A DNA stretch of 64,000 bases. Origin: Mucilaginibacter phyllosphaerae. Its GTDB lineage: Bacteria > Bacteroidota > Bacteroidia > Sphingobacteriales > Sphingobacteriaceae. The number at the start of each line of letters is the position of its first letter. The stretch's first letter is position 1. The stretch spans positions 62,001 to 126,000 of the forward strand of contig NZ_SNQG01000003.1 in assembly GCF_004378255.1 (NCBI RefSeq). Direction: 5' to 3'. The notes beneath the pieces are model-generated. The model did no database searches, was not told where the DNA came from, and worked only from the letters and a program-made list of their open reading frames with translations. This document shows, one piece after another, positions 16,719 through 25,854 of the stretch. The translations under genes were made by a program, and so were the position numbers.

Positions 16719-19169
16719 ATGAAAACACACTTCACTAAACTACTATATATTATACTGTTTGTATTTACAGCCGGCGCCGTAAACGCGCAAAATGCCAAAA
16801 CAACAACTGCTATACACGGCATACTGCAGAATGACCAGGCCAAACCGATGGATTACGCCACGGTAACGCTGCTAAGGGCTAAAGATTCGTCGGTAGTAAA
16901 AGGCACCCTAACTAATGATGCGGGCAAGTATCAGTTTGAAGGTATAACCGCTGGCCGCTACATGGTTAAAGCCACAACCGTTGGTTATCAGCCGGCCTTT
17001 ACAGCTGCTTTTGAGGTTGATGCAACAACAACTGCGTTTACAGCTCCCGTTATTAAAATACTGCAGAACAGCCAAAGCCTGCAGGGTGTTACCATTATTG
17101 CCGCTAAACCGCTAATTGAGCGTAAGCTGGACCGCACCGTGATGAATGTGGAGAACAGTGTGTTAGCTGCAGGCAACAATGCCCTGGAAATACTGGAACG
17201 CGCACCGGGTGTAACCGTAGATAAAGATGATAACATCAGCGTTAAAGGCAAGCAGGGTGTTACCGTAATGATAAACGATAAGCTTACCTACATGTCGGCA
17301 GCGCAGCTGGCCACCTACCTGCGCTCTACAGACGGTTCTAACATCCAGTCGATAGAGATCATCACCAACCCTTCTGCCAAGTATGATGCGTCGGGCAATT
17401 CAGGCATCATCAACATTAAACTAAAAAAGAATAAGTTAAGCGGTACAAACGGCAGCTTAACAGTAAATGCGGCCTACGGCAAAAACTTCAGGGATAATAC
17501 CAGTCTTACCCTAAACCATAAAACCGGTAATTTAAACCTGTTTGGTACCTTATCCCGCGGAGATATTAACCGCGAAAACCTGATAGATATTGACCGTTAT
17601 ATAGATAGCGCCTCAAAAACCACTTACTTTAAGCAAAAAACAACCATGCTTAATCATATCCATTACAACAATTATCGTTTTGGGGCCGATTACAGCACAT
17701 CTGATAAAAATACGATAGGCTTTGTTGTGAACGGCGATTACACCAACGAGTATAACGACAATAAAAGCACTACTTACCTGGGCTTAACCCCCGCCGCCAA
17801 TGATTCTTACCAGAATACGTTAACAGATATGAAACAAACTTACCGCAGCATATCTGCCAATATTAACGACAGGCTGCAGCTGGATACCAACGGCCAGGCA
17901 TTAAGCTTTGACCTGGATTACTCGCGCTACCACAATAACTCGGATGCTAAATACGACACCTATTTTTTTAAACCGGATGGAAGCAGTATGTCTGCGCCGC
18001 TTTTTTTAACCAACCAAACCCCTTCGTTTATTACGATATGGACGCAAAAAGCCGATTATACCAAGCAATTAACCAAAACACTAAAGTTTGAAGCAGGTGC
18101 AAAGTTCAGTTCTGTAAAAACAGATAACGACCTGCAGGCACAAATAAACAATAACGGAACTTTTGTAAATGATACTACGCGCACCAACCGTTTTGTTTAC
18201 GACGAAAAGATAGCGGCAGGATACCTTAATTTGGGTAAAACTTTTGCCAAAACAAGCGTACAGGCCGGGTTACGCGCCGAACGCACATCATCTACCGGCA
18301 ACCTGGTAACCGGCAACCAGGTAGTTAAACGCCAATATCTGGATTTCTTCCCGAGTGTGTTTATTAACCATACACTGTCTGACAAGCATGAAATAGGCAT
18401 CAGCTACAGCCGACGCATAGACCGGCCCAATTATGACAATCTAAACCCCTTTAGATATTATCTGGACCAATATACTTATGAGCAGGGCAACCCTTTCCTG
18501 AAACCGCAATACACCAACTCATTCGAGTTGAGCTATACCTATAATAAAACCATTAATGTTACGCTGGGCTACAGCCGCACTTCAGACGTAAGTACGCAGG
18601 TATTGTTAACAGATTCGGTAACCAAAGCCACTTATCAAACCAACCTTAATTTACAATCGCAGGATTCTTATAACATCAACATCAATTCGCCTTATACCAT
18701 TGCCAAATGGTGGACCGGTAATATCAATGCCACCGGCTTTTACCAAAAGTTTAAGGCCGACTCTTTACTGGGCGGGCAGCTGAATGCAGGTAAAGCCGCT
18801 TACCAGATCAGGGCCACACAAAACTTCCTGTTCAGCGGGTTTAAGGCAGAAGTATCGGGCAATTACCAATCGTCATTACGTTACGGTATCTTTGATATCA
18901 GGCCGCAATATTCTGTAGATGCGGGTGTAAGCCGGTCATTTGCCAATAAAAAGCTGAATGTTAAACTATCTGTAAGCGATATTTTTGATACCCGCCGTAA
19001 CAATGTAAGCAGCCATTTTCAAAGCGTTAATTTAGATATCAGGCAGAAGAACGAAACCCGCTTAGGCCGCCTTACACTTACCTACAACTTTGGTAACAGC
19101 AAAATAAAGGCAAGCCAGCGCCAAACCGGCGCCGATGATGAAAAAGGCAGGGTAAAAAGCGGAGGGTAG
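16719..19169 (+). CDS. Outer-membrane beta-barrel protein, TonB-dependent receptor-like
   Basis: Predicted outer-membrane protein of 816 residues. It has a signal peptide (cleavage near NAQN, about residue 24), a carboxypeptidase-regulatory-like domain (about 30-110, with TLLRAKDSSVVKGTLTNDAG), a plug-like domain (about 125-225, with ALEILERAPGVTVDKDDNISVKG) and a large C-terminal barrel of the outer-membrane beta-barrel family 3 type. It lacks a SusD partner, which is usual for this subgroup. The substrate is unknown. The stop codon TAG is formed by the first bases of a 110-bp palindrome that it shares with the convergent M14 peptidase gene. Confidence 0.9.
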   Translation: MKTHFTKLLYIILFVFTAGAVNAQNAKTTTAIHGILQNDQAKPMDYATVTLLRAKDSSVVKGTLTNDAGKYQFEGITAGRYMVKATTVGYQPAFTAAFEVDATTTAFTAPVIKILQNSQSLQGVTIIAAKPLIERKLDRTVMNVENSVLAAGNNALEILERAPGVTVDKDDNISVKGKQGVTVMINDKLTYMSAAQLATYLRSTDGSNIQSIEIITNPSAKYDASGNSGIINIKLKKNKLSGTNGSLTVNAAYGKNFRDNTSLTLNHKTGNLNLFGTLSRGDINRENLIDIDRYIDSASKTTYFKQKTTMLNHIHYNNYRFGADYSTSDKNTIGFVVNGDYTNEYNDNKSTTYLGLTPAANDSYQNTLTDMKQTYRSISANINDRLQLDTNGQALSFDLDYSRYHNNSDAKYDTYFFKPDGSSMSAPLFLTNQTPSFITIWTQKADYTKQLTKTLKFEAGAKFSSVKTDNDLQAQINNNGTFVNDTTRTNRFVYDEKIAAGYLNLGKTFAKTSVQAGLRAERTSSTGNLVTGNQVVKRQYLDFFPSVFINHTLSDKHEIGISYSRRIDRPNYDNLNPFRYYLDQYTYEQGNPFLKPQYTNSFELSYTYNKTINVTLGYSRTSDVSTQVLLTDSVTKATYQTNLNLQSQDSYNININSPYTIAKWWTGNINATGFYQKFKADSLLGGQLNAGKAAYQIRATQNFLFSGFKAEVSGNYQSSLRYGIFDIRPQYSVDAGVSRSFANKKLNVKLSVSDIFDTRRNNVSSHFQSVNLDIRQKNETRLGRLTLTYNFGNSKIKASQRQTGADDEKGRVKSGG

Positions 19170-19277
19170 CCCCCGGCCCCCTGAAGGGGGAGCAGAATAA
19201 GCCAAAAAGCCTGTCTATGATTTATGGACAGGCTTTTTGCTTTTCAAGAACTCCCTCTTCAGGGGGTCGGGGGGCTA
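19167..19277. repeat. Nested palindromic element between convergent genes
   Basis: The outer arms AGCCCCCGGCCCCC... (19168-19192) and ...GGGGGTCGGGGGGCT (19251-19276) are imperfect inverted copies of about 25 bases. The element ends in TAG on both strands, and these two TAGs are the stop codons of the two flanking genes. An inner terminator hairpin sits between the arms. It resembles dispersed GC-rich repeats in this phylum. Confidence 0.7.
19204..19238. terminator. Bidirectional intrinsic terminator
   Basis: AAAAAGCCTGTC (19204-19215) pairs with GACAGGCTTTTT (19227-19238) around an 11-base loop. A- and T-tracts on both sides fit termination of both the outer-membrane protein gene and the convergent peptidase gene. 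Confidence 0.85.
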
Positions 19278-21773
19278 CTGCACCATAAACACTGCGTTAC
19301 TAAACAACAGTTTGCCATTCTCCCAGAAACTACGGAACAGGGGATCATCCACCAGATAAACTACCGAACCACGGCCGATAGATTGCACGCCCAGCAGCAT
19401 GCCGTTATTTATTTTTTGTTTGGATTGCACACCGGCAAAACCGGCCACATAACTGTTTTTTTCTACCGTACCTACATTCCAATCGTCATCGCCAAGCATT
19501 TCATAAATATCGTCGCTCAGTTTTAACGAGTAATAATATTTAGGGAAACCGAAAGCCAGCGGATGGGTGTTGTCCATATTCAGCTTAAAAATGGCCCCCG
19601 GTATGCTGGAGCGGATCGCATCCCGGTTACGGTCGGCATAAACTTTAATGATCGGTTTGGTTTTCGCATCTGCCTTATCATCCTTTTTAATCTCTTTCTT
19701 TTTAATGTCGAACCCTTTTTTGTCTACCAATGCGGCTACTGCATTTTCTAACGCAATCAGTTTACCGCCATCTCGCACCCAGTTTTGCAGGTTATCTGCC
19801 GACAGATCGTTATACCTGCCATCAGGCATGATCAGCACATCAAAATCTGCCAGCTTGATCCGGTTGAGATCCTGGTACCTGATCAGGTTGATGGGGTAAC
19901 CGATCTGCTGCTCAAAAAAGTGCCATACCTCGCCCATCGCTTCCGAATTGATCCCATCACCACTCATTACCGCTACCCGCGGCTGCTTAATATATTTTAC
20001 ATCGTACGAGCCGATATCCGATCCCTTATCCACAAAACCGGTAGATAGCGGCGTAAGCTCGTGCTCCATATCGGCCGCTGTTTGGGTAACTACGCGGTCA
20101 AAATCTGCCCGGTCGTTCCCGGCTTTGGTAACCAGTAAAGATCCCGCGGTAAACTTCTTCCCACCGGCTTCAAAAGGTGTTTCCGAATAGCGTACTTTAA
20201 TCCCTTTTTTTAGCAGGGCCGATAAAAATTTAACATCGGCGATAGATTGCCATGCCGATACATAAGCATAGGCCTTTGTATTGGTTGGCAGCTGCGGCTT
20301 AACGATGTTGCGGCTGGTATTGGCCGGCTTGTATGATTCCTTAACGCCGTAAGCTTTTAACCCGTAAGCATAAGGCAAGGCCCAGGCAGTAATATCATAC
20401 GTTGCCGAGTCGGGGATAAAGGTGCTCGGCTCCAGCAGCACATGCAGCAACACCGATTTTGGCTGATAAGCGTTCACCACCAAATCATTGGCATCTACGT
20501 TATACTGTTCTGTTGCATGCGTAAAGTAGTTATAGCCCGTTACGGCTTTTTGGGCAAGCCCATAGCCAAACCTAATGCCGTTACGGGTAAGCATTTTGGC
20601 CAGTTCGTTCACCTTTTCGTTATTATCGTTTTTAATTACATAGGTTTTATACACGCCCGGAGGGTTTTGGCGGCTGTTATCATAAAATTTTTTAAACTCA
20701 TCAACCACCTTCTTTGCATTTGCCGATACGATCTCGACGGTGCTTAAGCTGGTGGTATGGTGGTGCGCAATACGCTGCGCCAGCGTAAGCGTATCGCCGC
20801 TGCGGGTAACCACCGCCAGGCCCGCGCTGATGCCGCCCTGCTCATAGGTCATCCCTATTGCGCCATTGTAAAGCGGGTAAGTATCCCCGTATGATGGGTA
20901 CAGCAGGTCAAACTCCTGCTTGGTAAAATACATCCACCCGTTCTGATCGAAATATCTGGCGTTGTTTTTACCGATCACGATCTGAAAATCGCGCTGCCAT
21001 TGGGTTATGTCCTTATGGTAAGGCTCGGCAGCAGGGGCAAAATAATAAGGATTGTTATAACCCTGCTCGTGGTAATCTACATGCACTTCGGGCAGCCACT
21101 GGTTAAACAGGGCAACACGCGCCTGGGTTTCTTTTTGTGCCTGCCATGCCCAGTCGCGGTTCAGGTCAAAATAATAATGGTTTACCCGCCCGCCCGGCCA
21201 TGGCTCCATGTGCTCGCGCGAGGTTGGGCTGGCATCGGGCACCATGCCGCGTACCGAATTGTAAAAATTGGTGTACCTGTCGCGCCCGTCGGGGTTAAGG
21301 CAGGGGTCTATAACCACCACGCTGTTTGCTAACCATTCCTTTGCTTTGGCATTTGCCGGGTCAACCAGGTCAAACAAGGTCCACATGGCTGCTTCGGTTG
21401 ATGACGGTTCGTTACCGTGCACGTTATAACTCAGCCAGGTAATCACCGGGGCATTTGCGGCAATGGCGCCGCTCTCTATCCCCGCCATGCGCAGGTTATT
21501 ATGGCGTATCTCTTCCAGCCGTTTTATATTATCTTCTGATGCGATGAACATGGCCAGCAGCGGGCGGCCTTCGTTAGTGGTGCCAAACTGCTGCAGTTCT
21601 ACATTTTTAGCAGTTTTGGCAATGTATCTAAAGTACTCGGCCACCCGGTAGTGCGGGGTAAATTTATCGCCAAGTTTATATCCTAAAAATTCTGCCGGCG
21701 ATTGTATTTGCTGCGCAAAACCTGCGGCGCCGCAAAAAGCAGCTATTAACGTAAGTAGTAGTTTTTTTAACAT
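19275..21773 (-). CDS. M14 family zinc carboxypeptidase, secreted
   Basis: Exported metallopeptidase of 832 residues that probably trims C-terminal residues from peptides outside the cytoplasm. The signal peptide ends near FAQQ (about residue 21). The zinc-binding HxxE is His119-Glu122 in NVHGNEPSS, and a third ligand is likely in LPEVHVDYHEQG further on. The catalytic region covers about 40-400. The C-terminal part (about 560-700) looks like a class I glutamine-amidotransferase-like fold (DVLIMPDGRYNDLS) seen in large Bacteroidota M14 proteins. The physiological substrate is unknown. It is monocistronic and convergent with the preceding beta-barrel gene. Confidence 0.9.
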   Translation of the reverse strand: MLKKLLLTLIAAFCGAAGFAQQIQSPAEFLGYKLGDKFTPHYRVAEYFRYIAKTAKNVELQQFGTTNEGRPLLAMFIASEDNIKRLEEIRHNNLRMAGIESGAIAANAPVITWLSYNVHGNEPSSTEAAMWTLFDLVDPANAKAKEWLANSVVVIDPCLNPDGRDRYTNFYNSVRGMVPDASPTSREHMEPWPGGRVNHYYFDLNRDWAWQAQKETQARVALFNQWLPEVHVDYHEQGYNNPYYFAPAAEPYHKDITQWQRDFQIVIGKNNARYFDQNGWMYFTKQEFDLLYPSYGDTYPLYNGAIGMTYEQGGISAGLAVVTRSGDTLTLAQRIAHHHTTSLSTVEIVSANAKKVVDEFKKFYDNSRQNPPGVYKTYVIKNDNNEKVNELAKMLTRNGIRFGYGLAQKAVTGYNYFTHATEQYNVDANDLVVNAYQPKSVLLHVLLEPSTFIPDSATYDITAWALPYAYGLKAYGVKESYKPANTSRNIVKPQLPTNTKAYAYVSAWQSIADVKFLSALLKKGIKVRYSETPFEAGGKKFTAGSLLVTKAGNDRADFDRVVTQTAADMEHELTPLSTGFVDKGSDIGSYDVKYIKQPRVAVMSGDGINSEAMGEVWHFFEQQIGYPINLIRYQDLNRIKLADFDVLIMPDGRYNDLSADNLQNWVRDGGKLIALENAVAALVDKKGFDIKKKEIKKDDKADAKTKPIIKVYADRNRDAIRSSIPGAIFKLNMDNTHPLAFGFPKYYYSLKLSDDIYEMLGDDDWNVGTVEKNSYVAGFAGVQSKQKINNGMLLGVQSIGRGSVVYLVDDPLFRSFWENGKLLFSNAVFMVQ

Positions 21774-21872
21774 GTATTTATGCTTATGTACCTAAAGGCT
21801 AAATCTAAAGATATTTTTTTGAGGTTTCATCATCAGGCTATTAATCAAATCTGCACTTTTGCACATAACGCC

Positions 21873-24014
21873 ATGACACCCATACAAGCCCTTCAACAAT
21901 ATTTCGGATACAACCAGTTCAGGCATTCGCAGGAAGCTATTATTGACCATGTTTTAAATAAGCAGGATACCATGGTGCTGATGCCTACCGGCGGTGGTAA
22001 ATCGCTTTGCTACCAGTTGCCTGCGGTTTTAATGCAGGGGCTAACTATTGTAATATCGCCGTTGATAGCTTTAATGAAAGACCAGGTGGATAGCCTTAAC
22101 CTTACCGGCATCCCGGCGGCATTCTTAAACTCCAGCCAAAGCCCTGATGAGCAGAAAAATATTGCTATCCGGTTAAAAAACAATGAATTAAGGCTGCTTT
22201 ATGTAGCGCCCGAGCGCTTGTTTGGCGCCGATAACCGCATGATGGTTTTTTTGAAAACATTAAACGTAGTGCAGATAGCCATTGATGAAGCGCATTGCAT
22301 CTCGCAATGGGGGCATGATTTCAGGCCGGAGTACCTGATGCTGGCCGGCTTAAAAAGTGAATTCCCGGGGGTGCCGGTGATCGCCCTTACCGCCACTGCC
22401 GACAAGCTTACCCAAAAGGATATCCTGGAGAAGCTTAACCTGCATAAACCGGCCGTTTTTATATCGTCTTTTAACCGCGAAAATATCACCTATCGCGTTC
22501 ATCCTAAAAAGAACAGTTTTAGCCAGCTTTTATCCTTTTTAGAGGCGAAAAAAGGTGATTCGGGGATCATTTATTGTCTTTCGCGTAAGTCGACAGAGGC
22601 TTTAGCCGACGATCTGAAGGATGCGGGTTATGCAGCGGCGGCCTATCATGCCGGTTTAACAAACGACGTAAAAGCCCGCAACCAGGAGGCATTTTTAAAA
22701 GACGAGATTAAGATCATTGTGGCAACTATTGCCTTTGGGATGGGCATCAACAAAAGCAATGTGCGTTATGTAGTGCATATGGACCTGCCCAAGAACATCG
22801 AAGGTTATTACCAGGAAACCGGCCGCGCAGGCCGGGACGGCCTGGCTTCGAATGCACTTTTGCTTTATTCGCCTGGTGATGCCATTAAGCTGCGCAGCTT
22901 TGCCACGGTAGAAAACAATAAAGAGCAAAGCGCCATTATGCTTAAAAAGCTGGATGATATGGTAAATTATTGCCAGCTGCATGCCTGCCGCCGCCAGTTT
23001 TTAATGCATTATTTTGACGAGCAGTTTCCGGACAATTGCGGTTCCTGCGACTTTTGCCTGAGCGAGTTCACTAAATTCGACGGAACTTTGATCGCCCAAA
23101 AGGCATTGTCGGCTGTTACCCGGTTAAAAGAGCGGTTTGGTGCTAATTACCTGATCGATTTTCTGCGTGGCTCCAGAAGTGAAAAGATCTGGGCAGAACA
23201 CAAAAGCCTTAAAACCTATGGTGCCGGTGCCGATATCAGCAAGGCCGATTGGCAGCGCTACCTGCGCGAATTGATCTCGCAGGGGTTTTTACGTGTAAGC
23301 GAAGATGGTTATTCTGCCATGCAACTCACCCCAAAAAGTGAGGCCGTTTTAAAGGGCGATCTAAAGGTTGAACTGATAGCCTCGCAGGTTACCGACGAGC
23401 AGGAACACGAGGAATTGAACTATGAAGCTGAATTGCTGGCCGATCTGCGCCATAAACGCCAGGAAATCGCCATCGGCGAAAACCTGCCGCCCTACATCAT
23501 CTTATCTGATACTACCCTGCTGGAATTGGCCACCTACTTGCCACAAAAGATGGATGAGATACGTTTGATCTCTGGTTTTGGAGATGTGAAGCTGGCCAAA
23601 TACGGGCGCGATTTTTTAGCCATCATCAATAATTACAGCGCAGCTAAAGGCCTCTCATCCCGCATTAAACAAAATGCTATAAAGCGCGAGCGCAAGGCCA
23701 AGCCACGAAGCGGTAAATTATCAGACACTTTCCAGGCTACCTATTTATTGTATAAAGAAGGCAAAAACGTTACCGAGATAGCGCAGGAGCGCGGATTATC
23801 GCCAACCACAATTGAGGGGCATTTAAGCCGTTATATACAAACCGGCGAACTGGATGTGTACAACTTTGTTAATGAAAGCAAGATCCCAGCCATACAGGAT
23901 GCGGTTGAAAAATATGGCAGCGCCATGCTTTCGCCCATTAAAGAGGTTTTGGGCGATGGCTACAGTTACGGCGAGATTAAGGCCGTTATTGCCTGGATGA
24001 ACAAAGAAGCGTAA
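21873..24014 (+). CDS. recQ: ATP-dependent DNA helicase RecQ
   Basis: 3'-5' DNA helicase of the RecQ family that acts in recombination and replication-fork repair. The 713-residue protein has Walker A MPTGGGKSLCYQLP near residue 35, DEAH box DEAHCISQWGHDFRPEY near 138, helicase motif VI (ETGRAGRDG), the RecQ zinc site with its Cys cluster CRRQFLMHYF...CGSCDFC near 370-395, a winged-helix (RQC) part, and an HRDC domain around 520-590. A C-terminal helix-turn-helix-like region (about 620-713) follows, as in the long Bacteroidota RecQ. The ATG at 21873 was chosen because the upstream frame extension (from 21780) encodes no conserved sequence. CACTTTTG at 21854-21861 may be a one-mismatch -7 box. 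murF begins 19 bases after the stop. Confidence 0.96.
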   Translation: MTPIQALQQYFGYNQFRHSQEAIIDHVLNKQDTMVLMPTGGGKSLCYQLPAVLMQGLTIVISPLIALMKDQVDSLNLTGIPAAFLNSSQSPDEQKNIAIRLKNNELRLLYVAPERLFGADNRMMVFLKTLNVVQIAIDEAHCISQWGHDFRPEYLMLAGLKSEFPGVPVIALTATADKLTQKDILEKLNLHKPAVFISSFNRENITYRVHPKKNSFSQLLSFLEAKKGDSGIIYCLSRKSTEALADDLKDAGYAAAAYHAGLTNDVKARNQEAFLKDEIKIIVATIAFGMGINKSNVRYVVHMDLPKNIEGYYQETGRAGRDGLASNALLLYSPGDAIKLRSFATVENNKEQSAIMLKKLDDMVNYCQLHACRRQFLMHYFDEQFPDNCGSCDFCLSEFTKFDGTLIAQKALSAVTRLKERFGANYLIDFLRGSRSEKIWAEHKSLKTYGAGADISKADWQRYLRELISQGFLRVSEDGYSAMQLTPKSEAVLKGDLKVELIASQVTDEQEHEELNYEAELLADLRHKRQEIAIGENLPPYIILSDTTLLELATYLPQKMDEIRLISGFGDVKLAKYGRDFLAIINNYSAAKGLSSRIKQNAIKRERKAKPRSGKLSDTFQATYLLYKEGKNVTEIAQERGLSPTTIEGHLSRYIQTGELDVYNFVNESKIPAIQDAVEKYGSAMLSPIKEVLGDGYSYGEIKAVIAWMNKEA

Positions 24015-24033
24015 TTTAGATTGCAGATTAACC

Positions 24034-25368
24034 ATGAAAACAACTACCGAAGAGTTATACCAATTATTTACCCAGCATCCAATTATCAGTACCGATACGC
24101 GCAAAATTGCACCGGGCAGCCTGTTTTTTGCACTAAAAGGCGATAAATTTGATGCTAACACTTTTGCACAGCAAGCTATTAAAGCAGGTGCCGCCTACGC
24201 CGTTATCGATAACAAGGATTACGCCTTGAGCGAACAATTTTTACTGGTTGATGATGTGTTAACCGCCCTGCAAAACCTGGCCAGGTACCACCGCGGCCAA
24301 TTAACCATCCCGGTTATAGGGCTTACAGGCACAAACGGTAAAACCACCACCAAAGAGCTGATCAATGCCGTGCTGTCGCAAAAGTTTAAAACGCTGGCCA
24401 CGCAGGGTAATTTAAATAACCATATTGGCGTACCGTTAACTATCCTTACGATTGATCGTACGCATGAGATGGCAGTGATAGAAATGGGGGCTAATCATCA
24501 AAAAGAAATTGCACTGCTTTGCACAATTGCCCGGCCAACACACGGCCTGATAACCAATGTAGGTAAGGCACATTTAGAAGGTTTTGGCGGTGTGGAGGGC
24601 GTAAAAAAGGGCAAGGGAGAATTATATGATTATCTGGCACAGGCCGATGATGCCGTTGCCTTTGTAAACAGCGATGATAAGGTGCTGGTAGAAATGCAAC
24701 AGGCACGTACCTTAAAAAATGTAATTTATTATGGCAAAAACAGCAGCCCGGATAACCTGGTTAGCGGCAAACTGCTGGATAACTCGCCGCTCCTCACCCT
24801 AAAGTGGCATGACAAAACAAGCTCGTCACACAATGTACAATCGCAGTTAACGGGTTCTTACAACCTGGATAATATTTTGGCGGCGATCTGTATCGGCCGC
24901 CTCTTCGGGCTGGATTCTGACGAGATCAATCAAGGGATAGAGGGCTATCAGCCTAAAAACAACCGTTCGCAGATCATGAAAACGGCTACTAACATCCTCA
25001 TCTGTGATTTTTATAACGCCAACCCCAGCAGCATGTTTGTGGCGATAGAAAATATGGATAAACTGCAGGCGGCCCGTAAAGTGATGATATTGGGCGATAT
25101 GTTTGAGATGGGGGCCGAGTCTGCCGTGGAGCATACCCTGGTTATTCAAAAAGCCCTGGGCGCCCAGGTAGATGAGCGCATTTTTATCGGTAAAGATTTT
25201 TCGAGCCAGCAAACAGAGGTGGATAACACTAATTTGATCCATACCACTTTTTACTTAACTGCCGAGGATGCCATGATCGGTTTGAAACAAAACCCTATCA
25301 GCAATGCCACCGTTTTAATAAAAGGATCAAGAGGTATGGCTTTGGAGCGATTGGTGGAGTTGTTTTAA
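24034..25368 (+). CDS. murF: UDP-N-acetylmuramoyl-tripeptide--D-alanyl-D-alanine ligase
   Basis: Cytoplasmic enzyme that adds D-Ala-D-Ala to the UDP-MurNAc-tripeptide in peptidoglycan synthesis. At 444 residues it has normal length. An N-terminal Mur ligase domain is followed by the ATP-binding motif GLTGTNGKTTTKE around residues 97-109. The central segments NLNNHIGVPLTIL and VIEMGANHQKEI are typical for MurF. The C-terminal domain carries DFYNANPSSM and ILGDMFEMG. The gene stands outside the mra/dcw cluster, as is often seen in Bacteroidota, and is placed 19 bases after recQ. The promoter of the next gene pair begins within its last codons. Confidence 0.96.
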   Translation: MKTTTEELYQLFTQHPIISTDTRKIAPGSLFFALKGDKFDANTFAQQAIKAGAAYAVIDNKDYALSEQFLLVDDVLTALQNLARYHRGQLTIPVIGLTGTNGKTTTKELINAVLSQKFKTLATQGNLNNHIGVPLTILTIDRTHEMAVIEMGANHQKEIALLCTIARPTHGLITNVGKAHLEGFGGVEGVKKGKGELYDYLAQADDAVAFVNSDDKVLVEMQQARTLKNVIYYGKNSSPDNLVSGKLLDNSPLLTLKWHDKTSSSHNVQSQLTGSYNLDNILAAICIGRLFGLDSDEINQGIEGYQPKNNRSQIMKTATNILICDFYNANPSSMFVAIENMDKLQAARKVMILGDMFEMGAESAVEHTLVIQKALGAQVDERIFIGKDFSSQQTEVDNTNLIHTTFYLTAEDAMIGLKQNPISNATVLIKGSRGMALERLVELF

Positions 25369-25390
25369 AATTAAAAAAAATGTAAATTTG
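25360..25390 (+). promoter_or_regulatory. Promoter of the toxin-antitoxin pair, near-leaderless
   Basis: TTG (25360-25362), a 20-base spacer and TAAATTTG (25383-25390) match the -33/-7 consensus exactly. The antitoxin ATG (25394) follows the box by three bases, so the transcript would start at the start codon. The -33 part lies inside the last codons of murF. Confidence 0.65.
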
Positions 25391-25393
25391 AAT

Positions 25394-25606
25394 ATGAGCA
25401 CAATTGTAGTACATACAGAAACCGAAGAACAGGAAAAAGCCGTTAAAGCTGCTCTAAAATCACTTCACGTATCTTTTGAAGATGAAGTAGATGAAACAGA
25501 ATACATCAACTCGTCTCCCGCAATGATTGCAAGAATTGAACAGGCAGAAAAAGATATTGCGGCAGGTAAAATTGTAAAGGTTGATATCGATAGCCTGTGG
25601 AAATAG
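25394..25606 (+). CDS. Antitoxin of a YoeB-type toxin-antitoxin pair
   Basis: Acidic protein of 70 residues that would neutralise the toxin encoded directly downstream and repress the operon. It is not similar to E. coli YefM. The C-terminal half (SPAMIARIEQAEKDIAAGK...DSLWK) has the pattern seen in Bacteroidota RelE/YoeB antitoxins, where the C-terminal tail wraps the toxin. I assign the role mainly from its position: its last codons overlap the toxin start by 10 bases. The ATG at 25394 was preferred over an in-frame TTG two codons earlier, because that TTG overlaps the -7 promoter box. Confidence 0.8.
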   Translation: MSTIVVHTETEEQEKAVKAALKSLHVSFEDEVDETEYINSSPAMIARIEQAEKDIAAGKIVKVDIDSLWK

Positions 25607-25854
25607 CATTTACGCCCCAAGCTATTGAAGATTTGGAGTTTTGGAATAAATCTGGTAATAAAATTATTCAAAAAAGAATACAGGCGTTAATGGTTTCTAT
25701 ACAAGCAACACCATATGAAGGGATAGGTAAACCAGAAGCTTTAAAACATAATCTTTCGGGAAAGTGGAGCAGGCGAATCAATCATGAACATCGTTTGCTT
25801 TATGTTGTAAATGATACCGAAATAACTATATTGGCATTACGCTTTCATTATTAA
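25597..25854 (+). CDS. YoeB/Txe-family mRNA interferase toxin
   Basis: Ribosome-dependent endoribonuclease toxin of 85 residues, the normal family length. The C-terminal HY pair (LRFHY) corresponds to the catalytic His-Tyr end of YoeB. The segments KPEALKHNLSGKWSRRINHEHRLLY contain the Glu and Arg positions expected for the active site. It starts with GTG, overlapping the antitoxin gene by 10 bases, which favours coupled translation. Its last 29 bases overlap the 3' end of the convergent FAD oxidoreductase gene. Confidence 0.9.
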   Translation: MEIAFTPQAIEDLEFWNKSGNKIIQKRIQALMVSIQATPYEGIGKPEALKHNLSGKWSRRINHEHRLLYVVNDTEITILALRFHY

